5,419 bases of DNA, taken from Thermoleophilia bacterium. GTDB lineage: Bacteria; Actinomycetota; Thermoleophilia; Gaiellales; Gaiellaceae. Shown piece after piece: positions 1 through 4,809 of the stretch. Position 1 is the stretch's first letter, and each line of letters begins with the position of its first letter. The notes under the pieces were generated by a model that saw only the letters and a program-made list of their open reading frames with translations, made no database searches and was not told where the DNA came from. The stretch spans positions 1 to 5,419 of the forward strand of contig JAERMP010000142.1 in NCBI GenBank assembly GCA_016844515.1. The letters are read 5' to 3'. The position numbers and the translations under genes were made by a program.

Positions 1-72
1 GAGGGCGCGCCGAAACGGCGAGCCGGTGGCAGCCTCAGCCTCTGGTGCTACCTCGTCCGTGCTGGTCGTCAT
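1..72 (-). CDS. pyrH: UMP kinase, N-terminal fragment (cut by window edge)
   Basis: Only the first 24 codons are present. They read from an ATG at 72-70 and end in SPFRRAL, which matches the start of UMP kinase, where the family reads (Y/F)xRxLLKLSGEAL. UMP kinase phosphorylates UMP to UDP in the cytoplasm for pyrimidine nucleotide supply. The ATG overlaps the tsf stop in an ATGA junction, and rpsB-tsf-pyrH(-frr) is a classic bacterial gene order, which supports the call. About 18 residues rich in Ala, Glu and Thr precede the conserved part, so the protein either has an N-terminal extension or starts further downstream beyond the window. No catalytic residue is visible, so the call rests on the short match and the position. 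Confidence 0.8.
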   Translation of the reverse strand, partial: MTTSTDEVAPEAEAATGSPFRRAL

Positions 73-881
73 GACGATGTGACCGATATCCTCGCGAACC
101 GCGCGACCGACGCGCCGGCTTCCTCGAGCGCCTGGCCGACCGTTTTCGACGGATCGTGGATCCAGGGTTGATCGACCAGTACTCCGCCAGGGGTTGCTGC
201 GAAGAAGCGCTTACCGAGCATGCCGTCCACGATCTTCTCACGGGCCGGCTCGGGCTTCGACTGCACCTCGTCCGAGTTCATGAAGATAGCGCGCTCTGAG
301 CTCACGGTCTCGGTGGGGACGTCGTTGCGGGTCGTCCACTCGGGTGCGGCGAAGGAGATGTGCATCGCAATCTGGCGAGCGAGCTCCGCAGAGCCGCCGG
401 CGAGCTCCACGAGCACGCCGATCTTGTTCGCCGGCGGATGGGCGTAGCCCGCGACCGCGTTTCCGTCGGGTGCGGCGAAGCGCTCTGCGCCGACGATCAC
501 GATGTTCTCTCCGAGCTTGGCGATCAGCTCCACGCGCTCCTGCTCGAAGCTCTCCGCCACTCCCAGTCCGTCCGCGTGCACCGCCCGCAGCACCTTCTCG
601 GCAAACGTCTGGAACTCGTCGTTCTTCGAGACGGGCTCTGTCTCGCAGCCGATTCCGGCGATCGACCCGGTGTTTTCCTCCAGGATGAACCCGACGAGAC
701 CCTCTGTCGTAGTTCGCCCCGCTCGCTTGCCCGCAGAGGCCATGCCGCGCTCGCGCAGGAGAACACGGGCGCCCTCGATATCACCCTCTGTCTCTTCGAG
801 TGCGCGCTTGCAATCCATCATGCCGGCGCCCGTTTGGTCGCGAAGCTCTTTGACGAGAGAGGCGCTGATCGTCGTGCTCAT
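69..881 (-). CDS. tsf: Translation elongation factor Ts
   Basis: EF-Ts is the cytoplasmic nucleotide-exchange factor that releases GDP from EF-Tu. The 270-residue product has the N-terminal UBA-like domain (about 1-55, with LRDQTGAGMMDCKRAL), the core domain (about 60-200), and a C-terminal part with EKIVDGMLGKRFF and DQPWIHDPSKTVG (about 215-250). The length is near the full-size family form. The ATG at 881 is chosen over an upstream in-frame GTG (938) because it gives the family N-terminus and has AAAGG seven bases before it. That ribosome-binding site and the ATG lie inside a 13-bp perfect hairpin. The EF-Tu-contact motif, TDFV in most bacteria, reads TEPV here (81-84). The stop overlaps pyrH by four bases (ATGA). 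The gene lies 145 bases after rpsB, probably in the same transcript. Confidence 0.97.
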   Translation of the reverse strand: MSTTISASLVKELRDQTGAGMMDCKRALEETEGDIEGARVLLRERGMASAGKRAGRTTTEGLVGFILEENTGSIAGIGCETEPVSKNDEFQTFAEKVLRAVHADGLGVAESFEQERVELIAKLGENIVIVGAERFAAPDGNAVAGYAHPPANKIGVLVELAGGSAELARQIAMHISFAAPEWTTRNDVPTETVSSERAIFMNSDEVQSKPEPAREKIVDGMLGKRFFAATPGGVLVDQPWIHDPSKTVGQALEEAGASVARFARISVTSS

Positions 882-904
882 GGGCGAACCTTTCGCCCAT
901 GAGC
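876..904 (-). promoter_or_regulatory. Hairpin enclosing the tsf ribosome-binding site and start codon
   Basis: A perfect inverted repeat has 13-base arms (GCTCATGGGCGAA and its complement) and a 3-base AGG loop. In the transcript the AAAGG ribosome-binding site (889-893) sits in the loop and the top of the stem, and the tsf ATG (881-879) is paired in the 3' arm. The 5' arm contains its own out-of-frame ATG (900-898). No U-tract follows, so this is more likely a translational block than an intrinsic terminator. The structure is seen directly; the regulatory role is inference. Confidence 0.75.
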
Positions 905-913
905 GTGGAGGGG

Positions 914-939
914 CGTGGGGAACCGGGAGGTTCCCCACG
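914..939 (-). promoter_or_regulatory. Strong hairpin in the rpsB-tsf gap
   Basis: A perfect 11-bp inverted repeat (CGTGGGGAACC and its complement) surrounds a 4-base loop that reads TCCC in the transcript. It lies 33 bases upstream of the tsf start and 9 bases before the start-codon hairpin. It has no U-tract, so it could be an attenuator, an RNA-processing site or a protein-binding site. Confidence 0.6.
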
Positions 940-942
940 ATC

Positions 943-975
943 TCAGGAAGAAGGGGGCTTCACGGGAGGAGACAT
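943..975 (-). CDS. Possible 10-residue leader peptide upstream of tsf
   Basis: A tiny frame runs from ATG (975) to TGA (943) and encodes MSPPVKPPSS. It lies between the hairpin at 982-1005 and the hairpin at 914-939. It contains two Pro-Pro pairs, the kind of sequence that slows ribosomes lacking EF-P. The upstream ribosome-binding site is weak (GGAAA about four bases before the ATG). A frame this short can occur by chance in GC-rich DNA, so this is a candidate only. Confidence 0.2.
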   Translation of the reverse strand: MSPPVKPPSS

Positions 976-981
976 GGTTTC

Positions 982-1005
982 CGTTCGCCCATACGCTGGC
1001 GAACG
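982..1005 (-). promoter_or_regulatory. Hairpin with 8-base loop in the rpsB-tsf gap
   Basis: The arms CGTTCGCC and GGCGAACG flank an 8-base loop. The loop-side part of one arm reads ATGGGCGAA on the transcript strand. The same nine bases occur in the tsf start-codon hairpin, so the two structures could exchange pairing partners. Confidence 0.5.
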
Positions 1006-1015
1006 CGAGCCGAAG

Positions 1016-1030
1016 GTGAGCGGTGCTCAC
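1016..1030 (-). promoter_or_regulatory. Small hairpin across the rpsB stop codon
   Basis: The arms GTGAGC and GCTCAC (6 bp) enclose a 3-base loop and include the rpsB TGA (1029-1027). It is the first of four hairpins packed into the rpsB-tsf gap. A ribosome terminating on rpsB would open it. Confidence 0.4.
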
Positions 1031-1860
1031 TCGGTCTCACCGCCTTCTGCGACGACAGCTGCTGGCTCGAGCTCGGGCTCGGGGTCAGCGGCGGCCTCGC
1101 CCTCCGCTGGCTCCTCGGCGGGGGATTCGTCGACGGCCGGCTCCGTCTCCTGCTCGACGACGAGCTCGGCTGCGGTGACCTTCGTCTTCCCCGCCGCGAT
1201 CCCGTCTGCGAGCACACGGGCCACGAGGTTGCACGACCGAATCGCGTCGTCGTTGCCCGGGATCACGAAGTTCGCCTCGTCGGGATCGGCGTTCGTGTCC
1301 ACGAGCCCGATCACCGGGACTCCGAGGCGCTGCGTCTCGCGAACCGCGAGCTGCTCCTTCTTCATGTCGATGACGAAGACGGCGTCGGGCTGCCGCTTCA
1401 TGTCTGCCACGCCGCCGAGGTTCGCCTCGAGCTTCACGAGGTCGGCCTCCATCGCGATGCGCTCCTTCGACGGCAGAAGATCGAGCTGTCCGTCTGCCTT
1501 CAACCGGCGGAGGTCGTGCAGGTACGTAATTCGCTCCGAGATGGTGCGCCAGTTCGTGAGGAGGCCGCCGAGCCAGCGGTGATTCACGTACGGCATCCCG
1601 ACGCGCGTGGCGTGCTCCTTCACGGCATCTTGTGCTTGCTTCTTCGTGCCGACGAAGAGGACCGTTCCCCCACGATCGGCGATGTTCCGTACGAAGTCGT
1701 ACGACTCCTCGAGCAGTTCGAGGGTCTTGGTGAGGTCGATGAGGTAGATCCCACCGCGCTCGCCGAAGATGTAGCGGCGCATCTTGGGATTCCAGCGGCG
1801 CGTCTGATGACCGAAGTGGACGCCGGCCTCCAGCAGCTCCCGCATAGTGACGACTGACAC
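1027..1860 (-). CDS. rpsB: 30S ribosomal protein S2
   Basis: S2 is a late-assembling protein of the small ribosomal subunit. The 277-residue product carries the family signatures MRELLEAGVHFGHQ (6-19), FVGTKKQAQ (69-77), NHRWLGGLLTNW (93-104) and PDAVFVIDM...LGVPVIGLVDTN (158-190). The start is GTG at 1860: it gives the family N-terminus (MSVVTMREL) and has AAAGGGG eight bases upstream. The S2 core ends near residue 232. It is followed by a low-complexity tail of about 45 residues, almost all Glu, Ala, Pro, Asp and Val, which is acidic and unlike the basic S2 body; acidic extensions on S2 are known in Actinobacteria. The gene is preceded by its own -10-like box and followed by tsf in the conserved order. 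Confidence 0.97.
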   Translation of the reverse strand: MSVVTMRELLEAGVHFGHQTRRWNPKMRRYIFGERGGIYLIDLTKTLELLEESYDFVRNIADRGGTVLFVGTKKQAQDAVKEHATRVGMPYVNHRWLGGLLTNWRTISERITYLHDLRRLKADGQLDLLPSKERIAMEADLVKLEANLGGVADMKRQPDAVFVIDMKKEQLAVRETQRLGVPVIGLVDTNADPDEANFVIPGNDDAIRSCNLVARVLADGIAAGKTKVTAAELVVEQETEPAVDESPAEEPAEGEAAADPEPELEPAAVVAEGGETE

Positions 1861-1983
1861 GCGATCAGCCCCTTTCTGGGTGGTTGACGGGGTGATTCAC
1901 CGGCGGGCCGGGCGGAACCGCGCGCAGAGCCGCGGCACCCCCGCCTCGGCAGATTCGCCGGGTCGAAGGAACGGAACCGCCGG
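1861..1983 (-). promoter_or_regulatory. GC-rich 5' leader of rpsB
   Basis: There is no coding frame of note between the -10 box and rpsB. The nine bases GCGGTTCCG occur twice on the transcript strand (1980-1972 and 1921-1913), and small dyads are present, including GGTG-AAT-CACC near 1891-1901. Ribosomal protein operons are commonly autoregulated through their leaders (in E. coli S2 represses rpsB-tsf), so an S2-responsive element is plausible, but I do not recognise a described motif. Confidence 0.3.
1869..1875 (-). promoter_or_regulatory. rpsB ribosome-binding site (supports GTG start)
   Basis: AAAGGGG lies eight bases before the GTG at 1860. It favours this codon over the downstream ATG (residue 6), which would remove the conserved N-terminus. 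Confidence 0.75.
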
Positions 1984-1989
1984 ATTGTA
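1984..1989 (-). promoter_or_regulatory. Candidate -10 box of the rpsB-tsf promoter
   Basis: TACAAT matches the sigma-70-type -10 consensus at five of six positions. Transcription would start near 1977, giving a leader of about 117 bases before rpsB. At 17 bases upstream the -35 region reads GAGGCA (2012-2007), a poor match to TTGACA. That hexamer lies within a small dyad, GAGGC-AA-GCCTC (2001-2012), which could be a regulator site or chance. A separate promoter here fits the break between the preceding overlapping operon and rpsB. Confidence 0.5.
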
Positions 1990-2018
1990 GCCGCAGGGGC
2001 GAGGCTTGCCTCACTTGG

Positions 2019-2034
2019 GCCGGGCATGCCCGGC
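2019..2034 (-). terminator. Possible terminator or dyad after the rluD-like gene
   Basis: A perfect 16-base palindrome, GCCGGGCATGCCCGGC, begins three bases after the rluD-like TAG. As RNA it folds into a 6-bp GC stem with a CATG loop. No U-tract follows, so at best it is a non-canonical terminator of the kind proposed in high-GC bacteria. Its place between the overlapping operon and the rpsB promoter fits that role. Confidence 0.4.
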
Positions 2035-2037
2035 TCT

Positions 2038-2940
2038 CTACAACGCGCGCGCCCGTACGAGAGCCTCGCCTAACTCCTGGGGGAGCTCTGACACAACGGC
2101 GATTTCGTCGCCCGTGACCGGATGCTCGAAGCGCAGCCGATGCGCGTGCAGGAACTGGCGCTCGAGTCCCAGATCACCGCGGACGCCGTACTGCGGATCT
2201 CCCGAGACGGGCAGATCGATCGCAGCCAGGTGGACCCGTATCTGGTGCGTTCGGCCGGTCTCGAGGCGCAAGTCGAGGAGTGCGTGTTCCGCCAGCGTCT
2301 CTTGAACCTCGAAGTGCGTCACGGCATCGCGAGGCTCGTCCGTATCGAGCGATCGCCTTGTCGGATCGCGGCGATCACGGCCGATGGGAGCGTCGATCCT
2401 GCCCGTGCGCGACCGAGGCCGTCCCCGGACGAGCGCTAGATACCGTCGCTCAACCTCGCGCCGGCGGATCGCGTCCTGCAATGCGGCGTGCGCCTGCTCG
2501 GATCGCGCAGCGACGAGGAGCCCCGACGTTTCGCGATCGAGCCGGTGGACGATGCCCGGCCGCTCGGGATCATCCCCGCCTCGAGCACCAAGGGTCAGGA
2601 GCTGCCCCGCTAGCGTCCCCGAGCGCCCTCCGGCGCCCGGGTGCACGGTCAGCCCGGCCGGCTTGTCCACGACGAGGAGGTGCTCGTCCTCGAATAGCAC
2701 TGGCACCGTCGCCGGCTGCGGTTCCAGACCCTCAGACGCCGCGGGAAGCTCGACCTCGATCAGCGACCCCGCCTCGAGGCGGTAGCTCTTCGGCCGGACG
2801 ACGCCGTCGACGAGCACGGCGCTGTCCTTCAAGAGGCGTTCGGCGACGGAGCGAGACGCGATCTGGGTACGGGCTGCGAGCGCTCGGTCGAGGCGCGAGC
2901 CCGCGTCCTCGTCAGCGACGCTGAAGCGAAGCGTCGCCAT
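2038..2940 (-). CDS. rluD: RluA/RluD-family pseudouridine synthase
   Basis: These enzymes isomerise specific uridines to pseudouridine, in RluD's case in helix 69 of 23S rRNA. The 300-residue product has an N-terminal S4 RNA-binding domain (about 15-65, SRLDRALAAR...VLVDGVVRPKSYRLEAG). A catalytic domain follows with VVDKPAGLTVHPG (90-102), the active-site motif GIVHRLDRETSG (129-140, catalytic Asp135), and LETGRTHQIRVHL...GDPQYG (227-252). The length fits RluD with its S4 domain. The ATG at 2940 has GGTG six bases upstream and is preferred to a GTG at 2949. Either start lies inside the end of lspA (29-base overlap from the ATG), and lspA-rluD adjacency is common in Gram-positives. The exact target uridine cannot be told from sequence, so it may be another RluA-type enzyme. 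Confidence 0.93.
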   Translation of the reverse strand: MATLRFSVADEDAGSRLDRALAARTQIASRSVAERLLKDSAVLVDGVVRPKSYRLEAGSLIEVELPAASEGLEPQPATVPVLFEDEHLLVVDKPAGLTVHPGAGGRSGTLAGQLLTLGARGGDDPERPGIVHRLDRETSGLLVAARSEQAHAALQDAIRRREVERRYLALVRGRPRSRTGRIDAPIGRDRRDPTRRSLDTDEPRDAVTHFEVQETLAEHALLDLRLETGRTHQIRVHLAAIDLPVSGDPQYGVRGDLGLERQFLHAHRLRFEHPVTGDEIAVVSELPQELGEALVRARAL

Positions 2941-3514
2941 CGCGAGCACCGTGCATGCGGTGCGATCGATCGCCGAGCACCAGCGCGCCGAAGAGAATGG
3001 CGACTCCGACGACGATGAACGTGTCCGCGAGGTTGAACGCAGGCCACGCGACCAGGTCGAGGAAGTCAGTGACGTGCCCGAGGCGCACGCGGTCGATCAA
3101 GTTCGCGATGCTCCCTCCGACGACGAGCCCGAGCGCGACGGGGAGCACCGGATGACGCTTTCCCGAACGCGCGAAGAACCAGAGCATGAAGCCGACTGCG
3201 ATCGCCGTCACCGCGATCACCGGCGCCGTGCTGCTCGCGAACAGCCCGAAGGCGATTCCGGAGTTTTGAACGTGGTGAATCGAGAACGGGCCCATGATGT
3301 CGACGCTGTCTCCGAGGGTGAGGGTGCGCCCGACGACCTGCTTCGTGACCTGGTCGGCCACGATTGCCGCGCCGGCCACCACGAGGAGCGCAAGCCACTG
3401 GGCGGAGCCGGCGGCAAGCGAGCGCTCGGCGCTCGAGATCGGCTGGAGCGCGTTCGCGGTCGATCCGATTCGGACGTCGACCGTCGACGGCTCCGTCCGT
3501 GCGGGCTCGCTCAT
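2912..3514 (-). CDS. lspA: Prolipoprotein signal peptidase (signal peptidase II)
   Basis: LspA is the membrane aspartyl protease that removes signal peptides from lipoproteins after the lipobox Cys is lipidated. The 200-residue product has four hydrophobic segments (about 40-57, 96-115, 123-140 and 166-180) and the family motifs DQVTK (54-58), NSGIAFG (84-90), GGSIANLIDR (133-142) and FNLADTF (160-166). The catalytic Asp pair is Asp141 and Asp164. An N-terminal cytoplasmic extension of about 35 polar residues makes it longer than the usual 150-170. The start at 3514 forms an ATGA overlap with the dksA-like stop; an upstream alternative (3610) would only add out-of-frame-like residues from inside that gene. 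The 3' end overlaps the rluD-like start by 29 bases. Confidence 0.95.
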   Translation of the reverse strand: MSEPARTEPSTVDVRIGSTANALQPISSAERSLAAGSAQWLALLVVAGAAIVADQVTKQVVGRTLTLGDSVDIMGPFSIHHVQNSGIAFGLFASSTAPVIAVTAIAVGFMLWFFARSGKRHPVLPVALGLVVGGSIANLIDRVRLGHVTDFLDLVAWPAFNLADTFIVVGVAILFGALVLGDRSHRMHGARDGDASLQRR

Positions 3515-3873
3515 GCTCGCTCTCGGGCGCGCCTGTCGTCGATGCAGAGCGTTGCGTACGGGACAGCTTCGAGGCGTTCCTCGCCGATGGGTCGCCCACA
3601 CACGACGCACGTGCCGTAGGTGCCGTCGTCGATCCGGCGAAGCGCGCCCTCGATCTCCTCGAGGATGTGCTCGGCGTTCTCCTCGAGGCCCTCGTCGAGC
3701 TCACGCATGAACGTGTCGGTCGCGCTGTCCGCGATGTGGTCGCCGGAGCCAACCGCGAGGTCTCCTGACTCCTCGATCAGCGAGCCCTCGTGGTTTACCA
3801 CTGTCAGAGCGTGTCGAAGCCGATCCTGCTCGGCCTCGAGCGCAGCGCGAAAGCGATCGAGGTCGATGCTCAT
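3511..3873 (-). CDS. DksA/TraR-family zinc-finger-type protein, fourth Cys replaced
   Basis: DksA/TraR proteins insert a coiled coil into the secondary channel of RNA polymerase and, in proteobacteria, act with ppGpp. Actinobacterial homologues next to lspA are less well understood. The 120-residue product has an N-terminal helix (1-28), an acidic coiled-coil region (about 45-83, with ADSATDTFMRELDEGLEENAEHI), and a C-terminal finger with CVVC (89-92), GRPIGEERLEAVP, and LCIDD (109-113). The usual CxxC...CxxC has Asp113 in place of the last Cys. The gene starts inside the yggU stop (ATGA overlap), with GGAG eight bases upstream, and ends in an ATGA overlap with lspA, so translation of the three genes is probably coupled. 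Confidence 0.9.
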   Translation of the reverse strand: MSIDLDRFRAALEAEQDRLRHALTVVNHEGSLIEESGDLAVGSGDHIADSATDTFMRELDEGLEENAEHILEEIEGALRRIDDGTYGTCVVCGRPIGEERLEAVPYATLCIDDRRARERA

Positions 3874-4160
3874 CGATCGCGCTCCGCGGCAGCCGCGAGT
3901 ATCTTGTCGGCCGCTTCGCTGGTCAGTCCGTCGAGAACGACGACCTTGTCACGCGAGGTCTTCCCGGCAGTCAGCTCGAGGTCGCGCCGCGGAAGTTCGA
4001 ACGTGCGCGCGAGGAGATCGAGTACGGCGTCGTTCGCCTTCCCGGCCTCGGGCGCGGCTACAACGCGGACTTTCCAGGCATCGCCGTACCGCCCGACGAC
4101 CCCGGGCCTCTTCGCCCCGGGAACGACACGCAACCGCAGGCTCGTGCGCGGGCCCTTCAT
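3870..4160 (-). CDS. yggU: DUF167 / YggU family protein
   Basis: This small conserved family has no established biochemical role. The 96-residue product matches it well: LRLRVVPGAKRPGVVGRYGDAWKVRV (9-34), then AAPEAGKANDAVLDLLA (35-51), then GKTSRDKVVVL (66-76), with the family hallmarks PGAK, GKAN and SRxK. The length is typical. The ATG at 4160 has no clear Shine-Dalgarno sequence; the 20 bases upstream contain only a GGATATCC dyad. The gene follows repeat copy A and opens the overlapping run yggU-dksA-lspA-rluD. In many bacteria the gene lies near yggT, which is consistent here. Confidence 0.92.
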   Translation of the reverse strand: MKGPRTSLRLRVVPGAKRPGVVGRYGDAWKVRVVAAPEAGKANDAVLDLLARTFELPRRDLELTAGKTSRDKVVVLDGLTSEAADKILAAAAERDR

Positions 4161-4202
4161 GACCCGAAGGATATCCGCGCTTCATCGCGCGCTCGTGCTA
4201 GA

Positions 4203-4289
4203 CGCGCACGCCGCGGCCGCGGAGCGGCCGCCTTCAGGGATGTTCGCGCGACCGAAATCCGCACGAGCGGATTGCGGTCGCGCGCACGC
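4203..4289 (-). repeat. Direct repeats flanking copy A
   Basis: CGCGCACGC (plus strand) occurs at 4203-4211 and 4281-4289. The second copy overlaps the element end by three bases, leaving six bases (GCACGC) outside. It resembles a target-site duplication, but it is short and GC-biased. Confidence 0.35.
4212..4283 (-). repeat. Dispersed two-hairpin element, copy A
   Basis: Read on the minus strand, this 72-base element begins GCGCGACCG and ends GCGGCCGC plus one base. Hairpin 1 has a 9-bp outer stem (GCGCGACCG/CGGTCGCGC), one mismatch, and a 7-bp inner stem (AATCCGC/GCGGATT) with a TCGT loop. A linker containing ATCCCTGAAGG leads to hairpin 2, with arms GCGGCCGC around TCC. Copy B (5166-5236) has the same layout in the opposite orientation. 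The element starts nine bases after the divIVA-like stop. Confidence 0.75.
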
Positions 4290-4292
4290 AGC

Positions 4293-4799
4293 CTAGCCTG
4301 CGACCTTGCGGATCCCGGTGTCGGTGGCCTCCCCGATCACGGGTCGGGTCGCGGAGACATCGTTGTCCTTCTCCGTCTCCTTTCCCCCGGGCCATTCGCC
4401 GAGCGACTCCAGCGCAGCTCGAAGCTGGGCGCGAATCTTGACCATGTCCTCCTCGAGACGCCGCTTCTCGGCCGCCGATTCGCGCGTCACCCTGCGCGAC
4501 TCGGCATGCGCCTCCTGAACGATCAGGTCGGACTCGCGACGCGCCTGCTCCTTCATGTCCTGAGCAGCACGCTCCGCGGACACGAGCGTCGAGCGCAGTA
4601 GCGCCTCCAGCTCGCGGTGCTTTGCAGCCTCGGCCTCGAGCTCCTCGAGGCGATCCGAGAGATCGGCGCGCTCGCGCCAAACCTGCTCGAAGCTGTCCGC
4701 GATCTCGGTGAGCAGCTCGTCGACCCCGGGCTTGCGGTAGCCCCGGAGCCACGCGCGGCGCAGATCGATGTGTCTTATCTCGACTGGGGTGAGCGGCAT
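4293..4799 (-). CDS. divIVA: DivIVA-like polar growth/division coiled-coil protein
   Basis: DivIVA family proteins bind negatively curved membrane at poles and septa and recruit cell-wall or division factors. The 168-residue product starts with MPLTPVEIRHIDLRRAWLRGY, matching the DivIVA N-terminal lipid-binding domain. Trp17 and Leu18 stand where Bacillus subtilis DivIVA has Phe17, followed by Arg19-Gly-Tyr. A long charged coiled coil follows (about 30-132: Glu, Arg and Ala rich), then a polar tail ending IRKVAG. It is shorter than actinobacterial Wag31 (about 260 residues). AGGAGGT (4803-4809) precedes the ATG and overlaps the yggT stop, so the two genes are coupled. The sepF-yggT-divIVA order supports the assignment; only the first domain is distinctive. 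Confidence 0.88.
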   Translation of the reverse strand: MPLTPVEIRHIDLRRAWLRGYRKPGVDELLTEIADSFEQVWRERADLSDRLEELEAEAAKHRELEALLRSTLVSAERAAQDMKEQARRESDLIVQEAHAESRRVTRESAAEKRRLEEDMVKIRAQLRAALESLGEWPGGKETEKDNDVSATRPVIGEATDTGIRKVAG

Positions 4800-4802
4800 T
4801 GG

Positions 4803-4809
4803 ACCTCCT
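4803..4809 (-). promoter_or_regulatory. divIVA-like ribosome-binding site overlapping yggT stop
   Basis: AGGAGGT shares bases with the yggT TAG stop (4810-4808). A ribosome terminating on yggT therefore sits on the start region of the next gene, which points to translational coupling. Confidence 0.8.

Larger units (their letters stand above)
4161..4292. other. Gap between divIVA-like gene and yggU
   Basis: These 132 bases hold repeat copy A (4212-4283) with its flanking direct repeats, and about 40 bases leading to yggU. I see no convincing promoter, gene or U-tract terminator. Confidence 0.6.

Noticed and set aside
882..938. Upstream in-frame GTG start for tsf at 938
   Set aside because: It would add 19 residues with no family similarity, lies within a hairpin, and the ATG at 881 has a ribosome-binding site and the conserved N-terminus.
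502..1857. 451-codon plus-strand open frame opposite tsf and rpsB
   Set aside because: It lies antisense to two certain genes, has no recognisable domain, and long antisense frames are expected from the codon bias of GC-rich genes.
2941..2949. GTG at 2949 as the rluD-like start
   Set aside because: It has no better ribosome-binding site and lengthens the overlap with lspA; the ATG at 2940 has GGTG at suitable spacing. The difference is only three residues and cannot be settled from sequence.
3515..3610. Longer lspA from a start at 3610
   Set aside because: The added residues run through the dksA-like zinc-finger region in another frame and show no membrane or signal features; the ATGA overlap start at 3514 fits better.
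2951..3619. 222-codon plus-strand open frame opposite lspA and the dksA-like gene
   Set aside because: Its Arg/Asp/Glu-rich translation is typical of an antisense shadow, and the opposite strand encodes proteins with clear catalytic motifs.
4212..4283. Copy A as an ordinary intrinsic terminator of divIVA
   Set aside because: The stem is strong but no U-tract follows, and the sequence recurs as copy B in the opposite orientation elsewhere, so it is better described as a repeat element that may also affect transcription.
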